This document shows, in pieces, positions 50,251-58,113 of a DNA stretch of 64,000 nucleotides. Position 1 is the first letter of the stretch, and the number at the start of each line of letters is the position of its first letter. Below the pieces are notes generated by a model. The model saw only the letters and a list, made by a program, of their open reading frames with translations, was not told the DNA's origin and made no database searches. The DNA is from Gammaproteobacteria bacterium (lineage in GTDB: Bacteria; Pseudomonadota; Gammaproteobacteria; VBWC01): the NCBI GenBank assembly GCA_006218035.1, contig VBWC01000001.1:103259-167258 (forward strand), given 5' to 3'. Both the position numbers and the translations under genes were made by a program.

Positions 50251-50658
50251 CTAGCGCGCGTCCGCCGAAATGTAGTCTACGGTCTTCTGCAACACCTCGC
50301 GCCATTCGCGCTCGATATCCGGTGTGAACTTGTGATCGGACTCAGTGACCGTTTTGATCAGGCTGTCGATCCAGTATTTGTACAGACTTCGATCGATATT
50401 CATCCCGTCCTTGCCGTGCGATTTGCGCAGTACCTTCAGCGTGTTCTCAGCGACGGGATGACCTTGCGCATACATGATCGCGATATTCAGGCCTTGTTTG
50501 AGAACTTCCGTCTGATGCGCAAAATCCGTGTTTTTGAACAACGGACGTATCGCCGGATGACTGCTAATGAAAATATCGTAAAACCGGTTGATCAGTTTCG
50601 GATTGTTGATTAATGAACGACCGAAACTGCGCTGCACGTTAAAATATTTCTGTTCCAT
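50251..50658 (-). CDS. Small bacterial globin-like protein
   Basis: Single-domain globin of about 135 residues. ATG 50658 ('MEQKYFNVQRSFGRSLINN') is chosen because GGAGG lies 6 nt upstream, inside the longer track ORF. Helical throughout: 'FYDIFISSHPAIRPLFKNTD' fits helices B-D. The only strong candidate for the proximal haem His is in 'VLRKSHGKDGMNIDRSLY', and 'YKYWIDSLIKTVTESD' and 'EWREVLQKTVDYI' fit helices G and H. A distal residue cannot be fixed by eye. Possible roles are oxygen or NO binding. It is a single-gene unit with its own terminator, next to tRNA-Ser. Confidence 0.72.
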   Translation of the reverse strand: MEQKYFNVQRSFGRSLINNPKLINRFYDIFISSHPAIRPLFKNTDFAHQTEVLKQGLNIAIMYAQGHPVAENTLKVLRKSHGKDGMNIDRSLYKYWIDSLIKTVTESDHKFTPDIEREWREVLQKTVDYISADAR

Positions 50659-50725
50659 GCGTTGCCTCCGTGTCACCGCTAAATCAGAGAACCCGGCGCG
50701 GTAATCTCAACAATACACGCAGATA

Positions 50726-50816
50726 TGGAGGAGAGGGCGGGATTCGAACCCGCGTGGGGCGTAAGCCCCCAACCGATTTCGAGTCGGTGCCGGTGTGACC
50801 GCTTCGGTACCTCTCC
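50726..50816 (-). tRNA. tRNA-Ser, anticodon CGA
   Basis: Cloverleaf read on the minus strand. The acceptor is GGAGAGG/CCTCTCC, and the anticodon stem ACCGA/TCGGT holds the loop CTCGAAA (anticodon CGA, reads UCG). It has the long class II variable arm (gggggc ttac gcccc) expected of tRNA-Ser, and the T arm GCGGG-TTCGAAT-CCCGC. CCA is encoded. The discriminator base appears to be T (U73) where bacterial serine tRNAs usually have G. The track ORF over it is a shadow. Confidence 0.95.
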
Positions 50817-50966
50817 GGAACAAGGATGGCAGAAGATCGCGCTATATTGTGATGGCCAATCATGGATTGGCTGTTACAATCAACCCGCTAGATGTCCCGT
50901 CAAGACCCATGACACCTGAGCCGATAGTAGTTTATATCAATCAACTACCGCTATCACGAACTTTTT

Positions 50967-52421
50967 ATGCCACCCAGGAGCGGCTCGAGAATTACCCTGT
51001 CCCGCATTCTCCTGGTTGGTCTCGCGATCACATTGCTGTTCCTGATCAACAGGAGTTGCACGGAACAACCGACGACGCTGGAACGGGTACAGAACAAGGG
51101 CCAGCTGGTGGTTCTGACCCGCAACAGTCCGACCACCTATTATGAAGGACCGGACGGCCCCACCGGATTCGAGTACGACCTCGCCAAGCTCTTCGCCGAA
51201 CATCTCGGCGTCAACCTGAAGATCGTCACGGCCAACACCTTCGGCGAAGTCATCCCGCGCACCGCGCACGGCGACGTCCATCTCGCAGCGGCTGGCCTGA
51301 CCGTTACCGAGGAACGCGCCAAACGGGTGCGCTTCGGGCCGGTGTATCAGGAGATCACCCAGCAACTGGTTTACCGCGCCGGCGAGGATCCGCCGCGCCG
51401 AATCGAGGACGTCATCGGCGGCACGCTGGAGGTGATGGCCGGCAGCAGCCATGCCGAACGCCTCAAGGCGCTGAAGCTTGAGCTTCCTGCGCTTGCGTGG
51501 AAAGAGAACACCGAACTGGAAAGCGAAGAATTATTAAGCCTGGTTTGGGAAAAGAAACTCGACTACACGATCGCCGATTCCAACGAGGTCGCGCTTAACC
51601 AGCGCTTTTACCCGGAACTGCGGGTCGCGTTCGATCTTACCGAGCCGCAGCAATTGGGCTGGGCCTTCCCCAAATCCAAGGACGACACGCTCTACAACGC
51701 CGCCGTCGATTTCTTCAACATCGTTAACGCCAACGGCAAGTTAAAGCAGATCATCGAGCGTCATTACGGTCACGTCAGCGAGTTCGATTACGTCGGCACA
51801 CGTAAATTCATGCAGCATTTCAATGAACGCCTGCCACGCTTCAAGGCCATGTTCATGCAGGCGGGCGTACAATCCGGCTTCGACTGGCGCCTGCTCGCGG
51901 CGATTGGTTACCAGGAATCCCACTGGGATCCGCGCGCCGCGTCGCCTACCGGCGTGCGCGGCATCATGATGCTGACGCGGACGACCGCCGCCCAGCTCGG
52001 CATCACCAATCGCCTCGATCCGGATAAAAGCATACGTGGCGGCGCCACGTATATCACACACATCATCGCCAAGATCCCTGACCGGATTCCCGAACCGGAC
52101 CGCACCTGGCTCGCGCTGGCGGCCTACAACATCGGCTTCGGCCATCTCGAGGACGCCCGCAAGATTGCGCAGCAGCGCAAACACGACCCGGACAAGTGGA
52201 TCGACCTCAAGGAAAACCTGCCGCTGCTGCGGCAGAAAAAGTGGTACAGCAAGACCCAGTACGGCTACGCGCGCGGCAACGAAGCCGTGGTGTATGTCGA
52301 AAACATCCGCAGTTATTTTGACCTGATGATCTGGATGACCGACCCGCGACCGCCACGGCCCGATTCGACGATCAACGAACTGGCACCGGACATCCCGACC
52401 ATTTTGCCACCGGTGCTGTAG
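50967..52421 (+). CDS. mltF: Membrane-bound lytic murein transglycosylase F
   Basis: Cuts peptidoglycan to 1,6-anhydro-muropeptides. It has 484 residues: an N-terminal membrane/signal helix ('ISRILLVGLAITLLFLIN' region), an extracellular solute-binding-type domain (about 38-265, 'GQLVVLTRNSPTTYYEGPDG') and a C-terminal SLT domain with the catalytic Glu in 'LLAAIGYQESHWDPRAASPT', followed by 'GVRGIMMLT' and 'LALAAYNIGFGHLEDAR'. No Cys lipobox is evident, so it would be anchored by the helix. Shine-Dalgarno is weak. Confidence 0.95.
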   Translation: MPPRSGSRITLSRILLVGLAITLLFLINRSCTEQPTTLERVQNKGQLVVLTRNSPTTYYEGPDGPTGFEYDLAKLFAEHLGVNLKIVTANTFGEVIPRTAHGDVHLAAAGLTVTEERAKRVRFGPVYQEITQQLVYRAGEDPPRRIEDVIGGTLEVMAGSSHAERLKALKLELPALAWKENTELESEELLSLVWEKKLDYTIADSNEVALNQRFYPELRVAFDLTEPQQLGWAFPKSKDDTLYNAAVDFFNIVNANGKLKQIIERHYGHVSEFDYVGTRKFMQHFNERLPRFKAMFMQAGVQSGFDWRLLAAIGYQESHWDPRAASPTGVRGIMMLTRTTAAQLGITNRLDPDKSIRGGATYITHIIAKIPDRIPEPDRTWLALAAYNIGFGHLEDARKIAQQRKHDPDKWIDLKENLPLLRQKKWYSKTQYGYARGNEAVVYVENIRSYFDLMIWMTDPRPPRPDSTINELAPDIPTILPPVL

Positions 52422-52626
52422 CCCCGCGCCCGCTCCGCGACCCCGGACCGCCGCAAACGCCGTTGCAACAGTCCTTCCCGCTCAATTACCGCCTGCCGGG
52501 GCCGAAAACCTTTCGGGGATCGACACCCGCCCGATATCGGCACTCGCAGCATCAGGATATGCACCCAGGAACTGTCACATACATCGCCCTCCTCGCCTTG
52601 CCTGGCGCTCGACCTGGAAGCGCGGC

Positions 52627-53367
52627 ATGACGCTGCAGCCAGCACTCCGCCTGCCGTCCGGCGTGATATTGCCGGTCGCGCAATCGCGGCGTTATACCAT
52701 GACGCTGCTGCGGGTGGCGGGCCTGCTCGCCATGATCGCCATGCAATGCCTGATCACGGCAACAACGAACGAATCCTGGATCGTCGATACAAACACGCTC
52801 AACCAGATCGGGCACGAATACGGCGATGACGCCAGAAAGCGGGTGATCACATGGAATACCCTGCTGCAGGAAGGCAAAGACCTTGCCGACGACAAAAAAA
52901 TTGTGCTGGTGAACCGCTTTTTCAATCAACTGCGCTTTGTCTCCGACATGGAACATTGGGGCACCGGGGATTACTGGGCAACCCCGCTCGAATTTCTTGG
53001 CAGCAACGGCGGCGACTGCGAGGACTTTGCCATCGCGAAATATTTTTCGCTGCGTGAACTGGGCGTACCGGTGGAGCGACTGCGGCTGACCTACGTGCGC
53101 GCACTGAAGCCGAATCCGGTCAGCCAGGCCCACATGGTACTGGCGTTCTATCCGGCAACGGACGCCGAACCGCTGGTGCTGGACAATCTGATTGATGACA
53201 TCAGGCCGGCGTCGCAGCGACCGGACCTGGTACCCGTCTACAGCTTCAACGGCGACGGGCTGTGGCTCGCCAAGGAGCGGGGACGCGGCCGGCTCGTCGG
53301 CGCGTCGGACCGCCTGAGTCGCTGGACCGAGCTTGTCGGCCGTATGGCAAGCCGCAACCAAAGGTGA
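52627..53367 (+). CDS. lapG: LapG-type periplasmic cysteine protease (transglutaminase-like)
   Basis: In relatives LapG cuts the N-terminal retention module of a surface adhesin, freeing the cell from a biofilm. It has 246 residues from ATG 52627 (GGAAG 6 nt upstream); ATG 52699 is an alternative that starts just before the export helix 'VAGLLAMIAMQCLITA'. Catalytic triad: Cys in 'NGGDCEDFAIAKYFSLRELG', His in 'AHMVLAFYP' and Asp in 'LVLDNLIDDI'. It is followed 48 bp later by lapD, its inhibitor. Confidence 0.93.
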   Translation: MTLQPALRLPSGVILPVAQSRRYTMTLLRVAGLLAMIAMQCLITATTNESWIVDTNTLNQIGHEYGDDARKRVITWNTLLQEGKDLADDKKIVLVNRFFNQLRFVSDMEHWGTGDYWATPLEFLGSNGGDCEDFAIAKYFSLRELGVPVERLRLTYVRALKPNPVSQAHMVLAFYPATDAEPLVLDNLIDDIRPASQRPDLVPVYSFNGDGLWLAKERGRGRLVGASDRLSRWTELVGRMASRNQR

Positions 53368-53415
53368 GCTACTCTATATGCCCGGGCGTAATGCGTTAAA
53401 CGGAGAAAGCCCATC

Positions 53416-55377
53416 ATGACGCTTTACAGGCAACTGGTACTGGTGGTCGTGATGCTGTTCGTTCTGATGTTCGCCGGGACCTATCTGGCGAACATCGACG
53501 GCACACGCACGTTTCTGCTAACACAACTCGAATCACATGCGCAGGACACGGCCACGTCACTGGGACTGTCGCTGTCACCGGCTATGCGAACGAACGACGT
53601 GGCGACGATGCAATCGATGGTCGACGCCATTTTCGACCGTGGTTACTACCGGGAAATCAGCGTGGCCGACGCCAACGGCGCCATTCTGGTCGAAAAAAAG
53701 ATGGACGTGACCATCGAGCACGTGCCGGCGTGGTTCGTCAACTGGCTGGCGCTGGAAACGCCGCACGCCAGCGCTGCCGTGATGTCCGGCTGGAACCCGG
53801 GCGCCACGGTGCGTGTACACAGCCATCCAGGCTACGCCTATAGCGAACTCTGGCAGACAACGACACGGATGGCCCTGTGGTTTCTGCTGACCACCATCGG
53901 CGCAAGCATCACCGGCGCACTCATATTGCGCGTGCTGCTGCGCCCGCTGAAGACTGTCGAGCAACAGGCCGAAGCCATCAGCGCCCGTCAATACGACGTG
54001 CAAGGCAAGCTGCCGCGTACGCGGGAACTGCGTAACGTGGTTCTGGCCATGAACCGCATGGCCGGCAAGATCAAGATGATGTTTGAGGAACTCTCCCGCA
54101 ACGCGGAGCGCTTCCGCAAGCTGGCGTTCGAGGACCCGGTCACCGGGCTCGGCAACCGCCGGTTCCTGGAAGCACAGCTGGAAAATATCCTCGGCAGCAT
54201 TGATGAACACCGCCACGGTGCGCTAATGCTGATACAGCTGCACGGGCTGCAGCAGCTGAACGACCGCCACGGCTATGCGCGCGGCGACGAACTATTGAAA
54301 GCGGCCGCCAACCTGCTGGCCAATGCCACCCTGTCGCTGGACAGACGCGTACTGGCGCGCACCACCGGTTCGGACTTCGTGCTGGTGATTCCGGGCATCG
54401 ACCCGGAATCGGCAGGCAACGTTGCCGCACGATTGTGCGAAAAACTTGTGCAACTTCATACCAGCAAACTGATCGACTCGCCGGACGTCGCGCATCTCGG
54501 CGTCGTCAACTATGACAAGGACGCCGGCGCGCAGGCACTGCTCGCGCAGGCGGATCAGGCATTACGCACGGCGCAGGCAGGAGCCCCCAACAGCTGGTCG
54601 AACTACCGTGCGGCATCCGCACCGGCAGGAGAAATGCGCGGCCGTCAGGAGTGGAAGACGCAGCTCGTCGACGCGATCAAACACCGCCGGGTCGTGCTGC
54701 ACTCCCAGCCGGTCGTCGACGCACGCAACGCCGGCCGCACGCTGCACCATGAAGTACTCGTCAGGATCCTCGACAGCGACGCGCAGGTATTACCGGCGGC
54801 GCTATTCCTGCCGCTGGCCGAACAACTGGATATGGTCGACGATATCGACCGTATCGTCATCGAGGATGCGTTGCGCTTCGCTACCGGACTTAGCACGTCC
54901 GTCGCCATCAACCTGTCGCCGGCCTCACTGGGTAAGCCGGAGTTTCAGGCCTGGCTTGCCGACATGTTGCGTCAGGTCAAAGACGCGGTACCGCGGATCG
55001 TTTTTGAAGTATCGGAACTCGGCGCGGTGAGGGAACTCGAATCGATACGCCGGTTCGTCGGCACCATCCAGGGGCTCGGGCATGGCTTCGCGCTCGACCA
55101 CTTCGGGCAGGCATTCTCGTCGTTCGGCTATCTACAGTCGCTGCGTCCCGATTACGTCAAGATCGATGGCGCCTATACCCACAACATCGCCACCAACAAG
55201 GACAACCGCTTCTACGTCGAATCACTGTGCAGCGTCGCCCACAGCCTGGATATCCTCACCATCGCCGAGCGCGTCGAGAACCGGCAGCAATGGGAGACGC
55301 TGACGTCGCTCAACGTTGACGGTATTCAGGGCCACGTCGTCGGCAAGCCACAGGACATCCGCGAGCTGCAGCGCTAA
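53416..55377 (+). CDS. lapD: LapD-type c-di-GMP receptor (degenerate GGDEF-EAL)
   Basis: Inner-membrane switch of 653 residues. First helix 'LVLVVVMLFVLMFAGTYL', a periplasmic LapD/MoxY-type output domain at about 25-150 ('YREISVADANGAILVEK'), second helix near 155-175, HAMP, then GGDEF and EAL domains. The GGDEF signature is 'GSDFV', so no cyclase activity is expected. The EAL part keeps 'HHEVLVRI' and 'INLSPASLG', but the metal-binding DDFG is 'LDHFG', consistent with binding without hydrolysis. By analogy it binds c-di-GMP inside and holds LapG outside. It converges on the TolC-OmpA gene. Confidence 0.94.
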   Translation: MTLYRQLVLVVVMLFVLMFAGTYLANIDGTRTFLLTQLESHAQDTATSLGLSLSPAMRTNDVATMQSMVDAIFDRGYYREISVADANGAILVEKKMDVTIEHVPAWFVNWLALETPHASAAVMSGWNPGATVRVHSHPGYAYSELWQTTTRMALWFLLTTIGASITGALILRVLLRPLKTVEQQAEAISARQYDVQGKLPRTRELRNVVLAMNRMAGKIKMMFEELSRNAERFRKLAFEDPVTGLGNRRFLEAQLENILGSIDEHRHGALMLIQLHGLQQLNDRHGYARGDELLKAAANLLANATLSLDRRVLARTTGSDFVLVIPGIDPESAGNVAARLCEKLVQLHTSKLIDSPDVAHLGVVNYDKDAGAQALLAQADQALRTAQAGAPNSWSNYRAASAPAGEMRGRQEWKTQLVDAIKHRRVVLHSQPVVDARNAGRTLHHEVLVRILDSDAQVLPAALFLPLAEQLDMVDDIDRIVIEDALRFATGLSTSVAINLSPASLGKPEFQAWLADMLRQVKDAVPRIVFEVSELGAVRELESIRRFVGTIQGLGHGFALDHFGQAFSSFGYLQSLRPDYVKIDGAYTHNIATNKDNRFYVESLCSVAHSLDILTIAERVENRQQWETLTSLNVDGIQGHVVGKPQDIRELQR

Positions 55378-55449
55378 CGGGCCGAGGTCACCTGAAGAAT
55401 TTTTCGGCGACCCTCGGCAATGCCTGCAACAACCTCCCGAACCCCGCCC

Positions 55450-57255
55450 TTATTCCGGCATACCGCCCGATGCCCGCGCCGGCACCAGACGGGAACCGCG
55501 AATAATGATTTCGACACGCCGGTTCAACCGCCGTCCTTCACTCGTCTCGTTGGTCGCGACCGGCTCACTCTCGCCCATCCCGGCGACCAGCATCATTTCG
55601 CGCGTGATACCCTTGGAGATCAGATAGTCCGACACTGAGTTCGCACGCCGCATGGACAGTTTCTGGTTGTACTCGTCCGCACCCACGCTGTCCGTATGGC
55701 CAACGACATTGATCTGCGAGATCGCGGCATCATCCTTCAACCGCAACGCCAGCTCATCGAGCGCGCGGATCCCTTCGGGCTTTAGCTCGCTCTTGTTGAA
55801 TTCGAACAATGCGCCCGCCGACAACGAAATTTTCTCCAGCACCTGCGGTGGCGCCTGACGAGTGATAATCACCGGTTCCGGTTCCGCCACCGGCTCGGCC
55901 TCGGCCATGTAGAAACAGCCGATCTCGGTCAAATCGTCCGTCTTCGGCTTCGCCTCTGCCGGCAACGGCACGTTCAGCGCAGCCAGCAACCGCCCCTTGC
56001 CTGCCAACACGCGGTAGATGGCGAACGTTTCATCATATTGGCCGTTGATGTAGTCTGATTTCGCCGAAACGACCTCGTTTTCCGAATCCAGCAGGTCCAG
56101 CAGCGACCGCTGCCCGATAGTAAACTGCTTGCGGTAGGCATCGCGGGCCCGCTCGGCGGCGTCGACATGCTTTTTCAGGTGAATAAGGCGGTCGTTCAGT
56201 GCGGCAAAGGCATTCCACGACAAGCGCATGCTCTCGACCACCTGACGGCAGGTCCGGTTGCGGACCTCCTTGGCCTCATCGATCAGATGGAATGTCTCCG
56301 CGCGGCGGGCTTTATCCTTGCCACCGCGATACAGGTTGTAGTTCAAGCGCAGCATTGCGCTGACATCGTCATTGTCACCGCGCACGCCATCGAGATCCTC
56401 GTTCGCGGTCGCACCGAGTTCAACGCTGAGCCGCGGATAATACGGCGCCTTCGCTACCTTGTACTGGTCGCGGGCCGCTTCGATATCCGAAGCCGCTGCC
56501 TTCAGTTCGGGATGGCCGTCGATCGCCTGCTGCACCGCCGCGTTCATCGTCGGCGGCACCTGATCCTGCGGCGCTACCGGCTTGACGAGACTGCGCGGAA
56601 ACTCGTCGACGACGCGAAAATAATTGATCTCTGCCTCGCGCAGGTTGCTCTTTTCCGCCACCCAGTTGCTGTTCGCCAATGCGAGACGCCCCGCCGTCTG
56701 ATCGACGTCGGCACCGCGTCCCAGACCGCGCTCGCTGCGTAACGATATTTGCTCGTGGGTTTGCTGATGGGCACGCAAATTCTCTTTGGCCAGCGCCACC
56801 AGCTCCTGGCGACGCAGCACTTCGAGGTACACCTCTGCCGTGCGCAATGCGACCAGATCAGCGGTCGCCTGCACGCCATAGGCGCGCGCATTGACGCGCT
56901 TGGTCTGCCGGTCCACTTCGCCGGGCGTCCCGCCGCCGTCCCACAACAGCTGATCGAGCTTGATACCGAGTTCCTGACGCGTCAGCGAAATGGAGTCCAG
57001 GCCGCCGGCCCGCGTCGTCGGGTTGTCACTGCGTTCACGGCCGATCCCCGCGCTGGCGTCGATGGACGGCAGGTAACCGGCTTTCGCCTGACGCAGCTCG
57101 TGGTCAACCGCGAGACGGTCGTTCGTACGGATCAACAGGTCGGGGCTCGTCGCTATGGTCTTGCCAACGGTTTCCGGCAACGTCTCCGCCGTCGCCAACA
57201 CACAGGGTAATCCCCAGGTCGCCGCAGCAACCGCGATGTAAATAGCCTTCCTCAC
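55450..57255 (-). CDS. TolC-family outer-membrane protein fused to an OmpA peptidoglycan-binding domain
   Basis: About 601 residues. GTG 57255 is preferred because GGAGG lies 7 nt upstream; the ATG 6 bp earlier is too close to it. Signal peptide 'IYIAVAAATWGLPCVLATA'. Residues 25-450 are a TolC/AggA-type efflux protein ('QAKAGYLPSIDASAGIGRER', 'AERARDAYRKQFTIGQRSLL', 'DLLDSENEVVSAKSDYINGQ'). After an acidic/Pro linker, residues about 485-595 are an OmpA C-terminal domain ('FEFNKSELKPEGIRALDELA', 'INVVGHTDSVGADEYNQKLS', 'MRRANSVSDYLISKG'). It would be the T1SS outer-membrane exit duct (LapE role) anchored to the wall. It is last in the lapB-lapC-luxR-tolC/ompA array, 160 bp after luxR. Confidence 0.92.
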   Translation of the reverse strand: MRKAIYIAVAAATWGLPCVLATAETLPETVGKTIATSPDLLIRTNDRLAVDHELRQAKAGYLPSIDASAGIGRERSDNPTTRAGGLDSISLTRQELGIKLDQLLWDGGGTPGEVDRQTKRVNARAYGVQATADLVALRTAEVYLEVLRRQELVALAKENLRAHQQTHEQISLRSERGLGRGADVDQTAGRLALANSNWVAEKSNLREAEINYFRVVDEFPRSLVKPVAPQDQVPPTMNAAVQQAIDGHPELKAAASDIEAARDQYKVAKAPYYPRLSVELGATANEDLDGVRGDNDDVSAMLRLNYNLYRGGKDKARRAETFHLIDEAKEVRNRTCRQVVESMRLSWNAFAALNDRLIHLKKHVDAAERARDAYRKQFTIGQRSLLDLLDSENEVVSAKSDYINGQYDETFAIYRVLAGKGRLLAALNVPLPAEAKPKTDDLTEIGCFYMAEAEPVAEPEPVIITRQAPPQVLEKISLSAGALFEFNKSELKPEGIRALDELALRLKDDAAISQINVVGHTDSVGADEYNQKLSMRRANSVSDYLISKGITREMMLVAGMGESEPVATNETSEGRRLNRRVEIIIRGSRLVPARASGGMPE

Positions 57256-57415
57256 GCGCATTCCTCCACTAATCGGTGTTGATCACTAGTCATATAGTGT
57301 TAGACGATTCCTGCCGGATACCCGTACGGCGCTACTGACGCGACGCATCCGGACGTTCGCGCACTCCAGCAGAGCCGCGCATCGTATCACTTCCGGCGGT
57401 AAACCGCAGTAATCC

Positions 57416-58102
57416 CTAGTTATCGTGGCGCTTTAGCCCGTTGTAAAGCAGCGCCAGATTCAAACGGCTGGAAATACCGAGCTTTTCAAACACCACACTG
57501 AGATGGGCCTTGACAGTACGGTCGGAAATACCGAGTTCGCGCGCGATCTCCTTGTTGTTCGCGCCGTCGCTGACCATGCGCACTACCTCGACCTGGCGGC
57601 GCGTCAGGCTGCGGAATCGCGCGAGCTGCGCAGCCTCCGGCCCGCCCCGCTGCACCTCGACTCGTAATTGATTGACCAGCGCGGGAACCAGATCGCGTGG
57701 TATCCACAGCGCGCCGTTCAAGAGGCTTTCCACCGCCTTGGCAAAGGTATCCGGCGCGACATCGCTGCGGCAAAAGCCGCGCACGCCGTAGCGCATCAAC
57801 TCCGGGTTGACGGACTGCGCCTCGCGGTCGATCATCAGCAGTATCGATGTTTCCGGCGATGTCTCGTTGAGCGTCACGAGGTATCGCAACTCGTCACCGC
57901 ACAACAATTGTTGATCGAGCACCAACACCCGCGGCAGTTGATCCACGATCGCCTCGAGCAGTTCATCGAGCGCGGTGACCAGGCGGCCATTGTTGCGCGC
58001 CAGCAGCTGTGTACCCAGCGCGAACCATGCGGAATCGCGCCGGCAGGCGACGGTCACTGCGTAATCTGCTTCAGAAGTTGTCAGGGCCGACATCCTCAAC
58101 AT
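57416..58102 (-). CDS. LuxR-family regulator with a divergent receiver-like domain
   Basis: About 228 residues from ATG 58102; the track's 58117 start is a TTG. The N-terminal 130 residues resemble a receiver ('RVLVLDQQLLCGDELRYLVT', 'ETSILLMIDREAQSVNPELM', 'RYGVRGFCRSDVAPDTFAKA'). One Asp sits at the beta-3 position, but the conserved Lys position reads Arg/Ser and the acidic pocket is poor, so phosphorylation is doubtful. The C-terminus is a standard LuxR/FixJ HTH ('SLTRRQVEVVRMVSDGANNK', 'EIARELGISDRTVKAHLSVV'). It begins 12 bp after lapC, within the secretion operon. It may set adhesin or transporter expression, which is inference. Confidence 0.88.
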   Translation of the reverse strand: MLRMSALTTSEADYAVTVACRRDSAWFALGTQLLARNNGRLVTALDELLEAIVDQLPRVLVLDQQLLCGDELRYLVTLNETSPETSILLMIDREAQSVNPELMRYGVRGFCRSDVAPDTFAKAVESLLNGALWIPRDLVPALVNQLRVEVQRGGPEAAQLARFRSLTRRQVEVVRMVSDGANNKEIARELGISDRTVKAHLSVVFEKLGISSRLNLALLYNGLKRHDN

Positions 58103-58113
58103 GGATGATCCCG

